Positions 1 through 11,358 of a stretch of DNA of 64,000 bases are shown piece by piece. Numbering within the stretch: position 1 is the stretch's first letter; every line of letters starts with the position of its first letter. The notes beneath the pieces are model-generated. The model saw only the letters and a program-made list of their open reading frames with translations, was not told where the DNA came from and made no database searches. The position numbers were made by a program, and so were the translations under genes. The DNA comes from Desmodesmus armatus (Eukaryota > Chlorophyta > Chlorophyceae > Sphaeropleales > Scenedesmaceae), in NCBI GenBank assembly GCA_007449985.2, contig VIIQ02000150.1, forward strand, positions 1 through 64,000, read 5' to 3'.

Positions 1-440
1 TCATTGAGGCCATCGGTGCAGCCTGTTGTGCAGCAGCTCAAGGTGTGCATGGTCTTACAATGCCAAAATACATCCACCGTGCTGCGCTGCAAGTTTGAAT
101 AATAGCCACCTGCATGACACGCCGGGCTGCCATGCGTGCGCTTGGTGATCATCACACTGCACCAGAAGCCAAAGGTCACCGGTGCCCTATCCACTTTGTT
201 TTTGTTGACAGACACGGCAGCATTCAGCCGCTGTAATCTTACTACAACAGCAAGCAAAGGTCACCGGTGCCGCCGCAGCGACACTCATGTCTGTGTGTTG
301 GTGAGTGCAAACGGTGGCACTAAGCGGTGTGTATTGATGTCATGTGCTTTGCCCTGCCTGCAGAGATTCGCACGTCGTGCCAACCAGAAGTTGTCTCCTG
401 CGCGCAGTATGTCCAGCTGATCAAGGCGTGCAGGAACCAG
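1..440. other. left-edge stretch without a resolved gene
   Basis: This stretch precedes the first exon I can support and probably holds upstream introns or exons of the transposase-like gene. Short open frames exist but none has a convincing splice context. Confidence 0.3.
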
Positions 441-2377
441 GACTCTGGCTGATGTGCTGGCGTGCTTCAACGGCGCTGACCTGGTGTTGTCCGATGATGA
501 CATGATGTTTCAGGTGCAGCAGCTGGTCAGCAAGCTGAGCAAAGCTGCCAAGCTCGAACGCAGGTGGGTCACCTGGATGCACCGACATGTGCATGTTGGT
601 TACAACCGCCAGCCTCAGCCTGACAGTCTTTGCTGGGTGTATGACATGGGAGTGTTGCTATGACAATCAGCAGGTCATCAAGATGCAATCACTCGTAGAC
701 GACACTGCAAAGCCCAAGCTGTGCCGCAGTAGTGTCCTGGATTGCTGGTCAACTGTGACAGTATGTATCAGGGCGGGTCCTGTTCGGCCAGGCATGCTGT
801 GCCTGAGGTTGAGGACTGCCTGGTGAGTGATTTGCTTGCCCATGAACAGAGTCGACCATATCGCTGTCATTTGTTGTGCGTGCTTGCGCCGCGCGCGTGT
901 GCTGTTTGCAGTCTGCAGAATCTCAGGCAGCGCTTGGAGCCCTGCGCCAGCTGGGGTGCAGTGCATGGCAGCAGCGCACAACCAGGCCCCTCCACACAGC
1001 CAGCTGGGCAGGGGCAACAAGGTCAGCAGCAGCAGCAGCGCAGCAGCAGCCCTTGCCTTCCATGGCTCAACTGGCAGCTGATCTTTTGCTGGACATCCAG
1101 TCACTGCAGCGGCAGGTGGGCGGTTTGCAGCGGGTTGGCTCAGCAGTGAAACAGCATCCAGGTGTTGACATTTGCGCAGCAGGTTGCTGCAATGCACAAC
1201 AAGCTACACCTCTGGGCGGCCACAGGCAGCGGTGGTGTGGGGGTGCAGCAGTGGTTGCAGGAGCTGGCAGAGTACCAGTGCTGTGACTACGAGGATGCTA
1301 TGGAGGCTACGTACCTGATGGTGGAGAAGCAGAGGTACAAGCTCAAAGGTGAGACTATGCGACTGGGGGGCAGGGGGGGGGGACAACATCATGTAACCCG
1401 TGCCAACATATGTCAGTTTTGCATGCTAGCTATATTAACATGACAGAGCAGAACTGAACTAGTCAGTTCCTTTCCTCTGTGCAGTCTCTGGGTTGTTGCA
1501 GCTCTGCTCTGTAAGCCGGCATCACTCGGTAGCCTTGTTGTGCTGCAGGTCAACCTGACAAGGGGTCAGCACTGCTGACCCCCAAAGAGCGCAAGGCGGT
1601 GCAGGACCGTATGGGCGACCACAAAGCGCGCATCAAGCAGCTGGTTGACAAGTACAACTGCATCAGGGCACAGGGCAGCAACAACAGGCCAGATGACATC
1701 ACGGCCGAGCAAGTGGTGGCTGGAGATTTCCCTTGGGCCTTCAGGGGCATTCCTGAGGATGCAACAGGTGAGCAGGTTGTGACACAACATGATGCTTGAG
1801 GGGCTGTGTCAACGGTTGGTGAGATCTCAAGGCTAGTGTGGTGGTGAAAGCGCTCAGGCACAGGCATAGAGCTATGCTGAAATCTATATACCTCACTGAA
1901 AATAAGCCACTAAACCAAGACCTAACTAACTACCGTTATCAGTCAGAACCCCTTGGCTAAGGTACGCATGCTGGGATGATGCAGGTTTCAATGAAGCTGA
2001 GTGCAGGCCTTGGCCATGCGCCCGTCAACCGTTGAGTAGTACTTTGGTGCTGTACTGTTGCAGGTGTGCGGCTGTTCAAGGACAAGCTGAAGTACTGGGC
2101 GGCATACAATAGCCTGCTGCGAGCACAAGAGCACAAGATCAAGATCAAGGGTGATGCAGACAGCCTGGTGATGTATTATGAGCAGCAAGAAGCGCAGCTT
2201 AGGGACAGTGGCAGCGGTGTGTATACAAGCTGGGTGCAGCCTGCACAGGCTGGGGACCAGGCTCTACATGAGGGATTGTTGGCGTTGACTCGGTCTGGCC
2301 TGCATGCAGTGCGTCGGCAGCTGACGGCAGCACGGGCAACACAGCAGGCCATCAGGGATGAGCGCCGGCAGGGTTGA
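441..2377 (+). CDS. 3' part of a KDZ/CxC3 transposase-like gene (5' end not resolved)
   Basis: Exons that chain in phase are 912-1115, 1162-1348, 1549-1767 and 2064-2377 (stop TGA). A probable earlier exon ends at the GTGGGT donor after 563, beginning near 441, and coding-like sequence around 674-750 may be another. The joined C-terminal part has a charged helical stretch (QRYKLKG...LTPKERKAVQDRMGDH), then VDKYN, then a GDFPW motif, then a long Lys/Glu/Gln-rich helix with LKYWAAYNSLLRAQEHK. From memory of the family, this order (charged helix, YN, FPW, helical tail) resembles the C-terminal region of algal KDZ/CxC3-type transposases. No catalytic core is visible here; it would lie upstream, at or beyond the left window edge. 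It could instead be an unrelated coiled-coil protein. I am confident that it is coding and only moderately confident of the family. Confidence 0.5.
1364..1382. repeat. G-rich run in an intron
   Basis: Two G tracts separated by CA lie just inside the intron that starts at 1349. This is simple low-complexity sequence. Confidence 0.7.
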
Positions 2378-3189
2378 GCGCAGCTTGCTGCTGCATCGTC
2401 TGCTGTACTGTTGGGTGTGCAGTGCTGCCGCAAGGCAGCATGCATCCCGCGCTGTCTATGCCGCGCACTTTGTGGTAGGCAGCAGGTGTGGTGCTGCCTG
2501 CACCCCAGTCAGCAAGCTTGTTGGGCCGCATGCGCGGCAGAAGATTTGGTTGTTTGACCTGTGCAGGGAGGTGATTACGGGGTTGTCATTGAGCAGTGCA
2601 GCTTGGTGCTGCTGCTGCTGCATTTTAGCAGAGTATCATCATTGTAGTGCTGCACTATGGTAGCACACTGATTCAATTCAAGTTGTGTAGCGCGGGGGGT
2701 GCCACCGTGTACCACCCTGGTGCATGGGCAAGGGTGGCAGCAACGTTGTTGGAGTCTCAGCATGTGCAAGGAGGGGCTCATGAGTCTTGTGGCACACTCA
2801 GTGAAGAGGGCAAGTCAGTTGAGTCAATCGCCGGGTTGCGGGTGACTTGCACATGCCAAGGGCAAGTCACGCTGACTGGGCAACTTGTTCAAAGCAAGCA
2901 CAGGAAACCCTGTGATATTAGTGAATGGCTGGCATGAGCTCTTGAGTTTCATAGCTACAGGTGTAACTTTGATTTGATTTGATTTGAACCCAGCTTTCTA
3001 CAGCCTCCTACAGTCCAACAGGTAGATGTTCAGCACACAACAGCTTTTGACCAAATCCAGCATTGTTTATCTGTCTCAGCGCCTAGTCATTGTTTGCAGC
3101 TGCCAAGCAGGTCTCTGTCAAGTAAGCCCCTCTGGTGCTGATGAGTTTCATACGATTGGTTGGTAGCAGTGGCATGTTGACTGTTTGAA
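2378..3189. other. intergenic spacer with a TTTGA microsatellite
   Basis: No exon chain is supported. The stretch holds a short (TTTGA)n run at about 2968-2987 and otherwise ordinary sequence. It separates the transposase-like gene from the tandem array. Confidence 0.5.
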
Positions 3190-6100
3190 AGTGTTCAGCA
3201 CAGCGCGCCACTGCCAACAAGTACCTACAGGCTCAGACTGAAGGCCACATGTCACATTTGAGGAGCCAGACATCAAGGGACAGGCCATTTACCCCCCCCC
3301 CCTCCACACCCCCCCCCCAACACCCCACACACACACACCACCCTTTGCTTGCAAGCATTGCTAGCAGCATTGCGGCCACGCCAGCGGTTTTCTGAGGATG
3401 CACCCCCCTACAATGTTTGTGTCATAGGGGCATGGAGTAGGGTTGTGGGGTTTTCAGAGCCCTCAGGGTTGGTGCTGGCTGTTTGTGGCGGTTGCAGGCC
3501 GCAGCTTGCAATGCTTCAGATACGCCTCAAGTCACACCACTTGGCGACAAGCGACAGGCAGCGCTGCCTGTACAGGGGACCAAACATGCCTTAAGCAATG
3601 GATTTGGTACCATAGGAGGCTCTGGCAGTGATTCCCACAGCATAAGCAGCCTGTTTTCAACCATAACTCACATCGCCCCAAAAACTCAAAATCCCTTGTT
3701 TCGGGGCATCAAAACCCCCCTTGCGAGGCCATGACGCAATGCTCAGCACAGCGCGCCACTGCCAACAAGTACCTACAGGCTCAAACTGAAGGCCACATGT
3801 CACATTTGAGGAGCCAGACATCAAGGGACAGGCCATTTACCCCCCCCCCCCTCCACCTCCCCCCCCCCCCCCCAAACACCCCACACACACCACCTTTTGC
3901 TTGCATGCATTGCTAGCAGCATTGCGGCCACGCCAGCGGGTTTCTGAGGATGCACCCCCCTACAATGTTTGTGTCATAGGGGCCATGGAGTAGGGTTGTG
4001 GGGTTTTCAGAGCCCTCAGGGTTGGTGCTGGCTGTTTGTGGCGGTTGCAGGCCGCAGCTTGCAATGCTTCAGATACGCCTCAAGTCACACCACTTGGCGA
4101 CAAGCGACAGGCAGCGCTGCCTGTACAGGGACCAAACATGCCTTAAGCAATGGATTTGGTACCATAGGAGGCTCTGGCAGTGATTCCCACAGCATAAGCA
4201 GCCTGTTTTCAACCATAACTCACATCGCCCCAAAAACTCAAAATCCCTTGTTTCGGGGCATCAAAACCCCCCTTGCGAGGCCATGACGCAATGCTCAGCA
4301 CAGCGCGCCACTGCCAACAAGTACCTACAGGCTCAAACTGAAGGCCACATGTCACATTTGAGGAGCCAGACATCAAGGGACAGGCCATTTACCCCCCCCC
4401 CCCTCCACCTTCCCCCCCCCCCCCCCCAACACCCCCCCCCCCCCCCACACACACACACCACCCTTTGCTTGCATGCATTGCTTGCAGCATTGCCGGCCAC
4501 GCCAGCGGGTTTCTGAGGATGCACCCCCCTACAATGTTTGTGTCATAGGGGCCATGGAGTAGGGTTGTGGGGTTTTCAGAGCCCTCAGGGTTGGTGCTGG
4601 CTGTTTGTGGCGGTTGCAGGCCGCAGCTTGCAATGCTTCAGATACGCCTCAAGTCACACCACTTGGCGACAAGCGACAGGCAGCGCTGCCTGTACAGGGG
4701 ACCAAACATGCCTTAAGCAATGGATTTGGTACCATAGGAGGCTCTGGCAGTGATTCCCACAGCATAAGCAGCCTGTTTTCAACCATAACTCACATCGCCC
4801 CAAAAACTCAAAATCCCTTGTTTCGGGGCATCAAAACCCCCCTTGCGAGGCCATGACGCAATGCTCAGCACAGCGCGCCACTGCCAACAAGTACCTACAG
4901 GCTCAAACTGAAGGCCACATGTCACATTTGAGGAGCCAGACATCAAGGGACAGGCCATTTACCCCCCCCCCCCCCTCCACCTTCCCCCCCCCCCCCCCCC
5001 AACACCCCCCCCCCCCACACACACACACCACCCTTTGCTTGCATGCATTGCTTGCAGCATTGCCGGCCACGCCAGCGGGTTTCTGAGGATGCACCCCCCT
5101 ACAATGTTTGTGTCATAGGGGCCATGGAGTAGGGTTGTGGGGTTTTCAGAGCCCTCAGGGTTGGTGCTGGCTGTTTGTGGCGGTTGCAGGCCGCAGCTTG
5201 CAATGCTTCAGATACGCCTCAAGTCACACCACTTGGCGACAAGCGACAGGCAGCGCTGCCTGTACAGGGGACCAAACATGCCTTAAGCAATGGATTTGGT
5301 ACCATAGGAGGCTCTGGCAGTGATTCCCACAGCATAAGCAGCCTGTTTTCAACCATAACTCACATCGCCCCAAAAACTCAAAATCCCTTGTTTCGGGGCA
5401 TCAAAACCCCCCTTGCGAGGCCATGACGCAATGCTCAGCACAGCGCGCCACTGCCAACAAGTACCTACAGGCTCAAACTGAAGGCCACATGTCACATTTG
5501 AGGAGCCAGACATCAAGGGACAGGCCATTTACCCCCCCCCCCCTCCACCTTCCCCCCCCCCCCCCCCCCCCCAACACCCCCCCCCCCCACACACACACAC
5601 CACCCTTTGCTTGCATGCATTGCTTGCAGCATTGCCGGCCACGCCAGCGGGTTTCTGAGGATGCACCCCCCTACAATGTTTGTGTCATAGGGGCCATGGA
5701 GTAGGGTTGTGGGGTTTTCAGAGCCCTCAGGGTTGGTGCTGGCTGTTTGTGGCGGTTGCAGGCCGCAGCTTGCAATGCTTCAGATACGCCTCAAGTCACA
5801 CCACTTGGCGACAAGCGACAGGCAGCGCTGCCTGTACAGGGGACCAAACATGCCTTAAGCAATGGATTTGGTACCATAGGAGGCTCTGGCAGTGATTCCC
5901 ACAGCATAAGCAGCCTGTTTTCAACCATAACTCACATCGCCCCAAAAACTCAAAATCCCTTGTTTCGGGGCATCAAAACCCCCCTTGCGAGGCCATGACG
6001 CAATGCTCAGCACAGCGCGCCACTGCCAACAAGTACCTACAGGCTCAAACTGAAGGCCACATGTCACATTTGAGGAGCCAGACATCAAGGGACAGGCCAT

Positions 6101-6347
6101 TTACCCCCCCCCCCCCTCCACCTTCCCCCCCCCCCCCCAAACACCCCACACACACCACCCTTTGCTTGCAAGCATTGCTAGCAGCATTGCGGCCACGCCA
6201 GCGGGTTTCTGAGGATGCACCCCCCCTACAATGCTTGTGTCATAGGGGCCATGGAGTAGGGTTGTGGGGTTCTCAGAGCCCTCAGGGGCGGTGCTGGCTG
6301 TTTGTGGCGGTTGCAGGCCGCAGCTTGCAATGCTTCAGATACGCCTC
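3190..6347. repeat. tandem array, about 5.6 copies of a 548-572 bp unit
   Basis: The same unit recurs with an anchor (AAGGCCACATGTCACATTTG) at 3241, 3789, 4341, 4911, 5481 and 6053, giving periods of 548, 552, 570, 570 and 572. The first copy starts near 3190; the last is cut at about 6347, just after CAGATACGCCTC. Copies are almost identical. Most of the length difference comes from C homopolymers of about 9-20 bases and a CA run near the start of each unit. Each copy also has open frames of 60-105 codons that recur because the DNA recurs; there is no sign that they are genes. On the - strand each unit presents clustered G tracts. Confidence 0.95.
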
Positions 6348-7079
6348 GCCGCGGAGTGCAAGCTGTTCTACTGCTGGCCGCCTCCTTGCAAACACACAGC
6401 TTTTGTGTGTGATGCTGTAATCTATGGTATGTTCAGTGTCTTGCATTGACACCATGACAGAAAGGTGCTGATTGTACGTCACAGACAGTATGGTTGCAAG
6501 CTGCTGTGCATGCAATCTGCCGTCAGTGCTGCATGTGAAGCCGGCTGCTGCTGATGCTGGATACCTGCGTGAACACCTCATCGCATGGGGCCGTGAGCTG
6601 CTGATGTCTGCTCCTGCTATGGATATAACTGCTTCTCTTGTACTAGGTTCTCAAAGGTTTACACTCTATGATTTCTGCCCCCAAGGGATTTCTGCCCCCT
6701 CCTGAGCTGCTTGACTCCAACAGCATACACTCTCCCTACAAGAAGGGAATTTAGGCATGCCCTACCAGGCACGCACCCCGGCGCATGACCCTCGCACGGT
6801 CAGAGACTCAACAGGCACATGACACAACTGTCATGCCCTTTTGACCACTGGACAAGTGGCCATTCTCATGTGGCACACTCACCCACTGCTGCTCAAGCTA
6901 CTCTCAGCACTAACAACAACTCCAACAGTCCATCCATTGGGCAGCTGCCGGAATCAGTCCTGACACTGCCAAGCAGTGGATCAACCAACACTTGAGATCG
7001 AGGCATCCCTGCACTTGGTGTCGTCAGCCCTCAACGTGAGGCCCCCTCACCAACTACAGCAAAGACCCTGCCACGCCAC
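6348..7079. other. intergenic spacer
   Basis: This lies between the tandem array and the stop codon of the - strand gene ending at 7080. No supported gene or repeat is visible beyond isolated short open frames. Confidence 0.5.
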
Positions 7080-9406
7080 TCAACCGGCTGTTTCTGCGCC
7101 TGCTGCTGTTTCTGTCTCTGTCTCTGCGGCTGCGGCTGCTGCTGCTAGTGCTGCTGCTGCCTCGCTTATGCGCAGCAAGATACCACTTGGGATCTTGGTG
7201 TCGTTCTGCACCAACATCAGCTGCGCAGGTGGCATGCTGCCCAGCTGCTCTACAGTGACACGCGCTGCTGCCAAGCTCTGCTGGTACCTGGCACGGTCTG
7301 ACTCCTCAAGGCCTTCCACACTCAGCAGCAGCTCCTTTAGCGCATCCCCGCTGCCTGCTGCCCCCTGCTGCGCTGCCTTGGCGTCACGTTCCATTGCAAC
7401 CATGAACTGCTTGACAAGCCCATTGATCAGCTTGTGATCCCTGATCCTGTCGCCCAGCTTGCCATAGCCTGCAAGTTTGAACCAACACACACACACACAT
7501 CAGTTGGTTGATTGAATACCTAGTGTTCAGGCCCGCCCAGAACCGTGTGATAGCAGCAGTGTCAGCAGTAACCGACTGCGGGAGACTTTGCAGGGGCTCC
7601 AAGACTTGGTGTTGTAGGCGGTGCAGCACAACACAACCGAGCGCTGGTGATAGGGTCTCGCCTGTGTTTGGCCGCAGTGTGACAGCTGCCTGGTACTTTG
7701 ATGCATACCGCCGTAACTAGCACTACATATCTCCCAGAGCTTGGAGCTATTGCAGCAGAGACTGCACACAAACAGAGGTGGTTGCCTGCATGCCTCACCC
7801 AGGACGACCAGCTTGTTCTTGGAGAGGCCCTGCCTGTACACCACGAGGCCGATGTGGGTTTGGCCGTTTGTGGCGTTGTACACCTGTTGTGCCTTCTCCC
7901 TCAGCACACCCAAGGACCTGTTGGGCTGCTTCCAGACGCCCCTGTCATTGGAAGCCGCCAGCATCGCCCGGAACTTCTTCACATCAACGTCACACCCGTC
8001 GCACCTCCCCTGCACAAGCAAGCAGCAGCATGACCAGCATTTCAATGACTCTTCCTCAACCACTGTGCTGCAGCTGGTCATATGCGAGCATGCAGCAGCT
8101 GGGTGATGCACCAGCAGCACCCACAGGTGCACCAACAGCGCGACATGCAGCCTTCCTGCCCCCTGCTCCCCTGCCCCCACGCACATGCACGCACCCACCC
8201 ACATGCGCGCGCGCTGCCAGACATGTACAGTACAAGTAAACACACAAAAGCCGGTGTGCAGGCCAGAGATGCATCGGGCTTGGAACGCTGGCCCTAAAGG
8301 CCAGGGTGACATTCCACCCACCTGGTTGGGAGCCAGCTCTTTGCCGCAGCCTGCGGGGCATGGCGTCTTGTTCTGGCCAGCGCCCGTGCGACCTGGCGGT
8401 GCCTTGCAGAAGGGGCGCGCGCCGTTCTGCTGTAGAGCTTTCAGCGCGCGCTCTGCCTCCCCCTCCTGCACTTCCCCCGCTGCTACTGCTGCTGCTGCTG
8501 CTGCCGCCACTGTTGCGGCATTCTTTGCCTTCTTGGTCACCCTTGGTGGGAGTACATCCACTGACCGTACTGGCTCCTCCTCAGGCACATCATCATCTGC
8601 TGCTGCTGCTGCTGCTGCTGCGTTCTCATCACCTGCTGGGCCCCTACCACCCCACGCTGCTCTGCCCCTGCCGCCGCCCCTGCCGCCGCCCCTGCTGCTG
8701 CCTGCACGTCCTCCCCGACCCCTGCCCCCAGCAGGGACTTCAGCAGAGCCTCCACCGTAGGCCATGCCAGCATTGCTACCTGCTGCTTCCCACATGGCGG
8801 AATACATGCCGGCTGAGGGGCCCATTGCTGCGTAGCCTGTCCCAGCAGGGGCCGCTGCTGCAGCACCTGGCACCCCACCTGCAGCTGCTGCTGCTGCTGC
8901 TGCGCCAGGCACCCCACCTGCAGCTGCTGCGGCACCCTCCACGCCACCTGCTGCCCCTGCTGCCCCTGCTGCACCAGCAGCTGCTGCCCCCTGCTGCTGC
9001 TGCTGCTGCTGCTGCTGATGCTTCAGGGTATTTAAGAGGCGAATCAGCGCTTTCTGTCTATCCCATAGTAACTGCTGCACATGAGGGTGGAGTTTGTCGC
9101 TGGACGCCGCAACCAGCAGTTGCCCGATCTGGGTCGGAGTTGCCCACCAGCTGACAAACAGTAGAGCCTCCTCAGCTTGCTGGGTGGTTAAACCCCATTT
9201 GGACTGCAGCTCCAGCACGACCTCATCCCCTCGCATGAAGCGCAGGTTCTTTGGGGTGCTGGGATCGTATCCAACCGCCCAGTGCAAATGGTCATCTGCA
9301 TGGGAGCCAGGGCACTTGTGTCAGCGAAGGCAGAAGGCTTAAGTGAGTGAAGGAAAGTATATGTGACATTTGTACCTGATCCAGCATCAGGTGGCGGTGC
9401 AGCCAT
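7080..9406 (-). CDS. unrecognised Ala/Gly-rich protein with RGG-like patch and Cys pairs
   Basis: The start is ATG at 9406. Exon 1 is 9376-9406 and exon 2 is 8322-9295, in phase. Exon 3 is 7799-8009, probably followed by a 35-nt micro-exon around 7732-7766. A further exon lies at about 7540-7705, and the last covers about 7080-7468. The protein begins with a conserved-looking segment (HWAVGYDPSTPKNLRFMRG, then a helical region). A poly-Gln run, long Ala/Gly runs and an RGG-type patch (GGRGRGGRAGSSRGGGRG) follow. Exons 2 and 3 then supply CPAGC and CDGC, which could form a zinc site across the intron. The C-terminal exon is helical and ends in an Ala-rich tail. I do not recognise the family; the RGG patch hints at nucleic-acid binding only by composition. 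Boundaries of the last two introns are uncertain. Confidence 0.55.
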
Positions 9407-11358
9407 TGCTGGGGGCTGTACTGATCTGATCTGAAGAACACTGTCGATACAACGGGCGGAAGCAACGAAGAGACCGGCCTGAAACTCAATCAAAGCCGAT
9501 GCAAGCTTGAACAGACCCGTTCGGCTGTTTACGTGCAGATTTGAGGGTGCTGAGGTTTCAACTGACGTTTCAAACAAGCGAAGTCAAGGCTCGGTTGTTG
9601 AACGCCATCGTCCATCTTGGGGGGGGCCAGCTTGAACGTACTCATGCAACTTGGTGGCACATACTCATTGCATACATACATGCAACCTCCTCGTTGCACA
9701 CATACATACAACATACTACCCCTTGACCCTGACCACACTCCCAGCAACCTAAAAGTGGGATGGACGGTCAACAGACTCAACTTTTCCTACGACCGACATA
9801 TCAATTATACGATAGTGCTTATGTCGTTCCTGTTGTGTTTCCGCGGCCAGCGGCTGCGGTTTCTGAGTGTGTGAAGTTCACCTGTAATGGATGGGACTAC
9901 ATGTACAGCTGTATCAGCAAGAACACCAGGGAAATACCCCAAAGGCTTGCAGCTATCCACCACCCATGCTGCAGAACTCTTTGAACAAAGGCAGATGGTG
10001 TCTGCAGAGGACAGCATCCTGCCAATTGCAGGGATGCCATTGTTTGTTTGCTCGTCCCTGCCGCAGAGAAGTTCTGCCCATTAAAACAAGGGGCTGCCAA
10101 AAATTGTGCTCAGTGAATCTGTGTTCAACATCAACATCCACCAACGCATCCAGCATGACCTAGACCACCCAGCTGCAGCATGTGCTGCTGTCCGGCAGCT
10201 AACTGTGTGCTAGGCCACCGCAGCTGTCCTCACCCACAAAGCTAGAAGTGCTATGCCTCCAAGCTTGCAGCACCCTTGACAGGACAATCCACTGCTACTT
10301 GCTGCAAGTTGCAGCGCGCCCGTCAACCTACACACTCTGCCGCACTGCGGCATCAAAGGCATGCATATTTGGGTACATACACCTCCCGACCACCATGTGC
10401 CAACCCACCCACCCACCCTACCCGTACATGCAACGCGTGCTTGCACAGCCACCAAGCACAGCACCAACGTCAAAAGACATATTGGAGCCACATCTAGTCA
10501 CAGCAGGTGTCATGGCCACCCGAAGAACAGCACCCGGTGCAGGGCCTGCACATGCTGAAGTCTGCAGGGCCAAGTGAAAGTCACCATACGCTCTTCAAGT
10601 GCACACCTGGCCCGCACACTGTTCCTGCCGCAGCATTATCTGATGCACACTGCGCATTGGGCAGTGACCATGCCAGCGTTGATTGTCAACTTGCAAGTGT
10701 GCACATGCTGTAGTGGATGTAGGTGCACCATCCTGTCACCACCCTATGCCACTGAGCTCATGCTTTGCCCACAACCTTTCAATAACCAACGACATGATGC
10801 TCACCATGAGTCATTGCAACCACACGATATTGTACCCTTGTCAACCAGCTGTTCTGTCCTGCAGACATTGCCGCCTGTGACAGAAACACTGCCCCAAAAA
10901 CACGTGCAACTGCAGCTGCAGCTTCTGCCTCAATGCAACACGCTCCTATCGGATGGTTCCATGTACCAATAGCAGCTGACAGCACTTACAAGTGGGGCTC
11001 TTCAATGAAGTACGCTGCGCTGCAGCTGTCTTGGCAGAACACATCACAGGAGCACCACAGTCGGTAAGAGTCTAGATGCCATGCTTCAGTCCGATACAAG
11101 CACTCCATGCTGCAGGCTAGCAGAGCCACACAGTGTGACACACTGCCACGCGGTGTCACACAGTGTAACATGACAGGGCCTCAAGACCAGGTAGACTGAC
11201 TACCCTCCCAACCCGCTCCTTTGAAGCTACCCGGCAAGACATACCCAAGACAGCGGGCCCACTGCACCAAAAACATGAAAACCAACAGCTGCCAGGGCAG
11301 ACGTCTTCGTACCTTCCCATACGTTCAGTCAGACAGTTTCAAGCCCTGAGTGCTCCAG
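9407..11358. other. 1.95 kb intergenic region
   Basis: This is upstream of the - strand gene starting at 9406 and downstream of the secreted-protein stop at 11359. It holds CATA-type short repeats near 9665-9720 and scattered short open frames without splice or family support. Any promoter for the 7.1-9.4 kb gene should lie here; I see no recognisable element. Confidence 0.5.

Noticed and set aside
3349..6420. Repeated open frames of 60-105 codons (MCHRGHG..., MWRLQAAAC...) in the tandem array
   Set aside because: They recur because the DNA repeats almost perfectly. They overlap in several frames, break at C-tract length changes and show no codon-level constraint.
8306..9154. 282-codon + strand frame (Leu/Pro/His-rich)
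   Set aside because: It is the complement of the Ala/Gly/Gln-rich exon 2 of the - strand gene at 7.1-9.4 kb.
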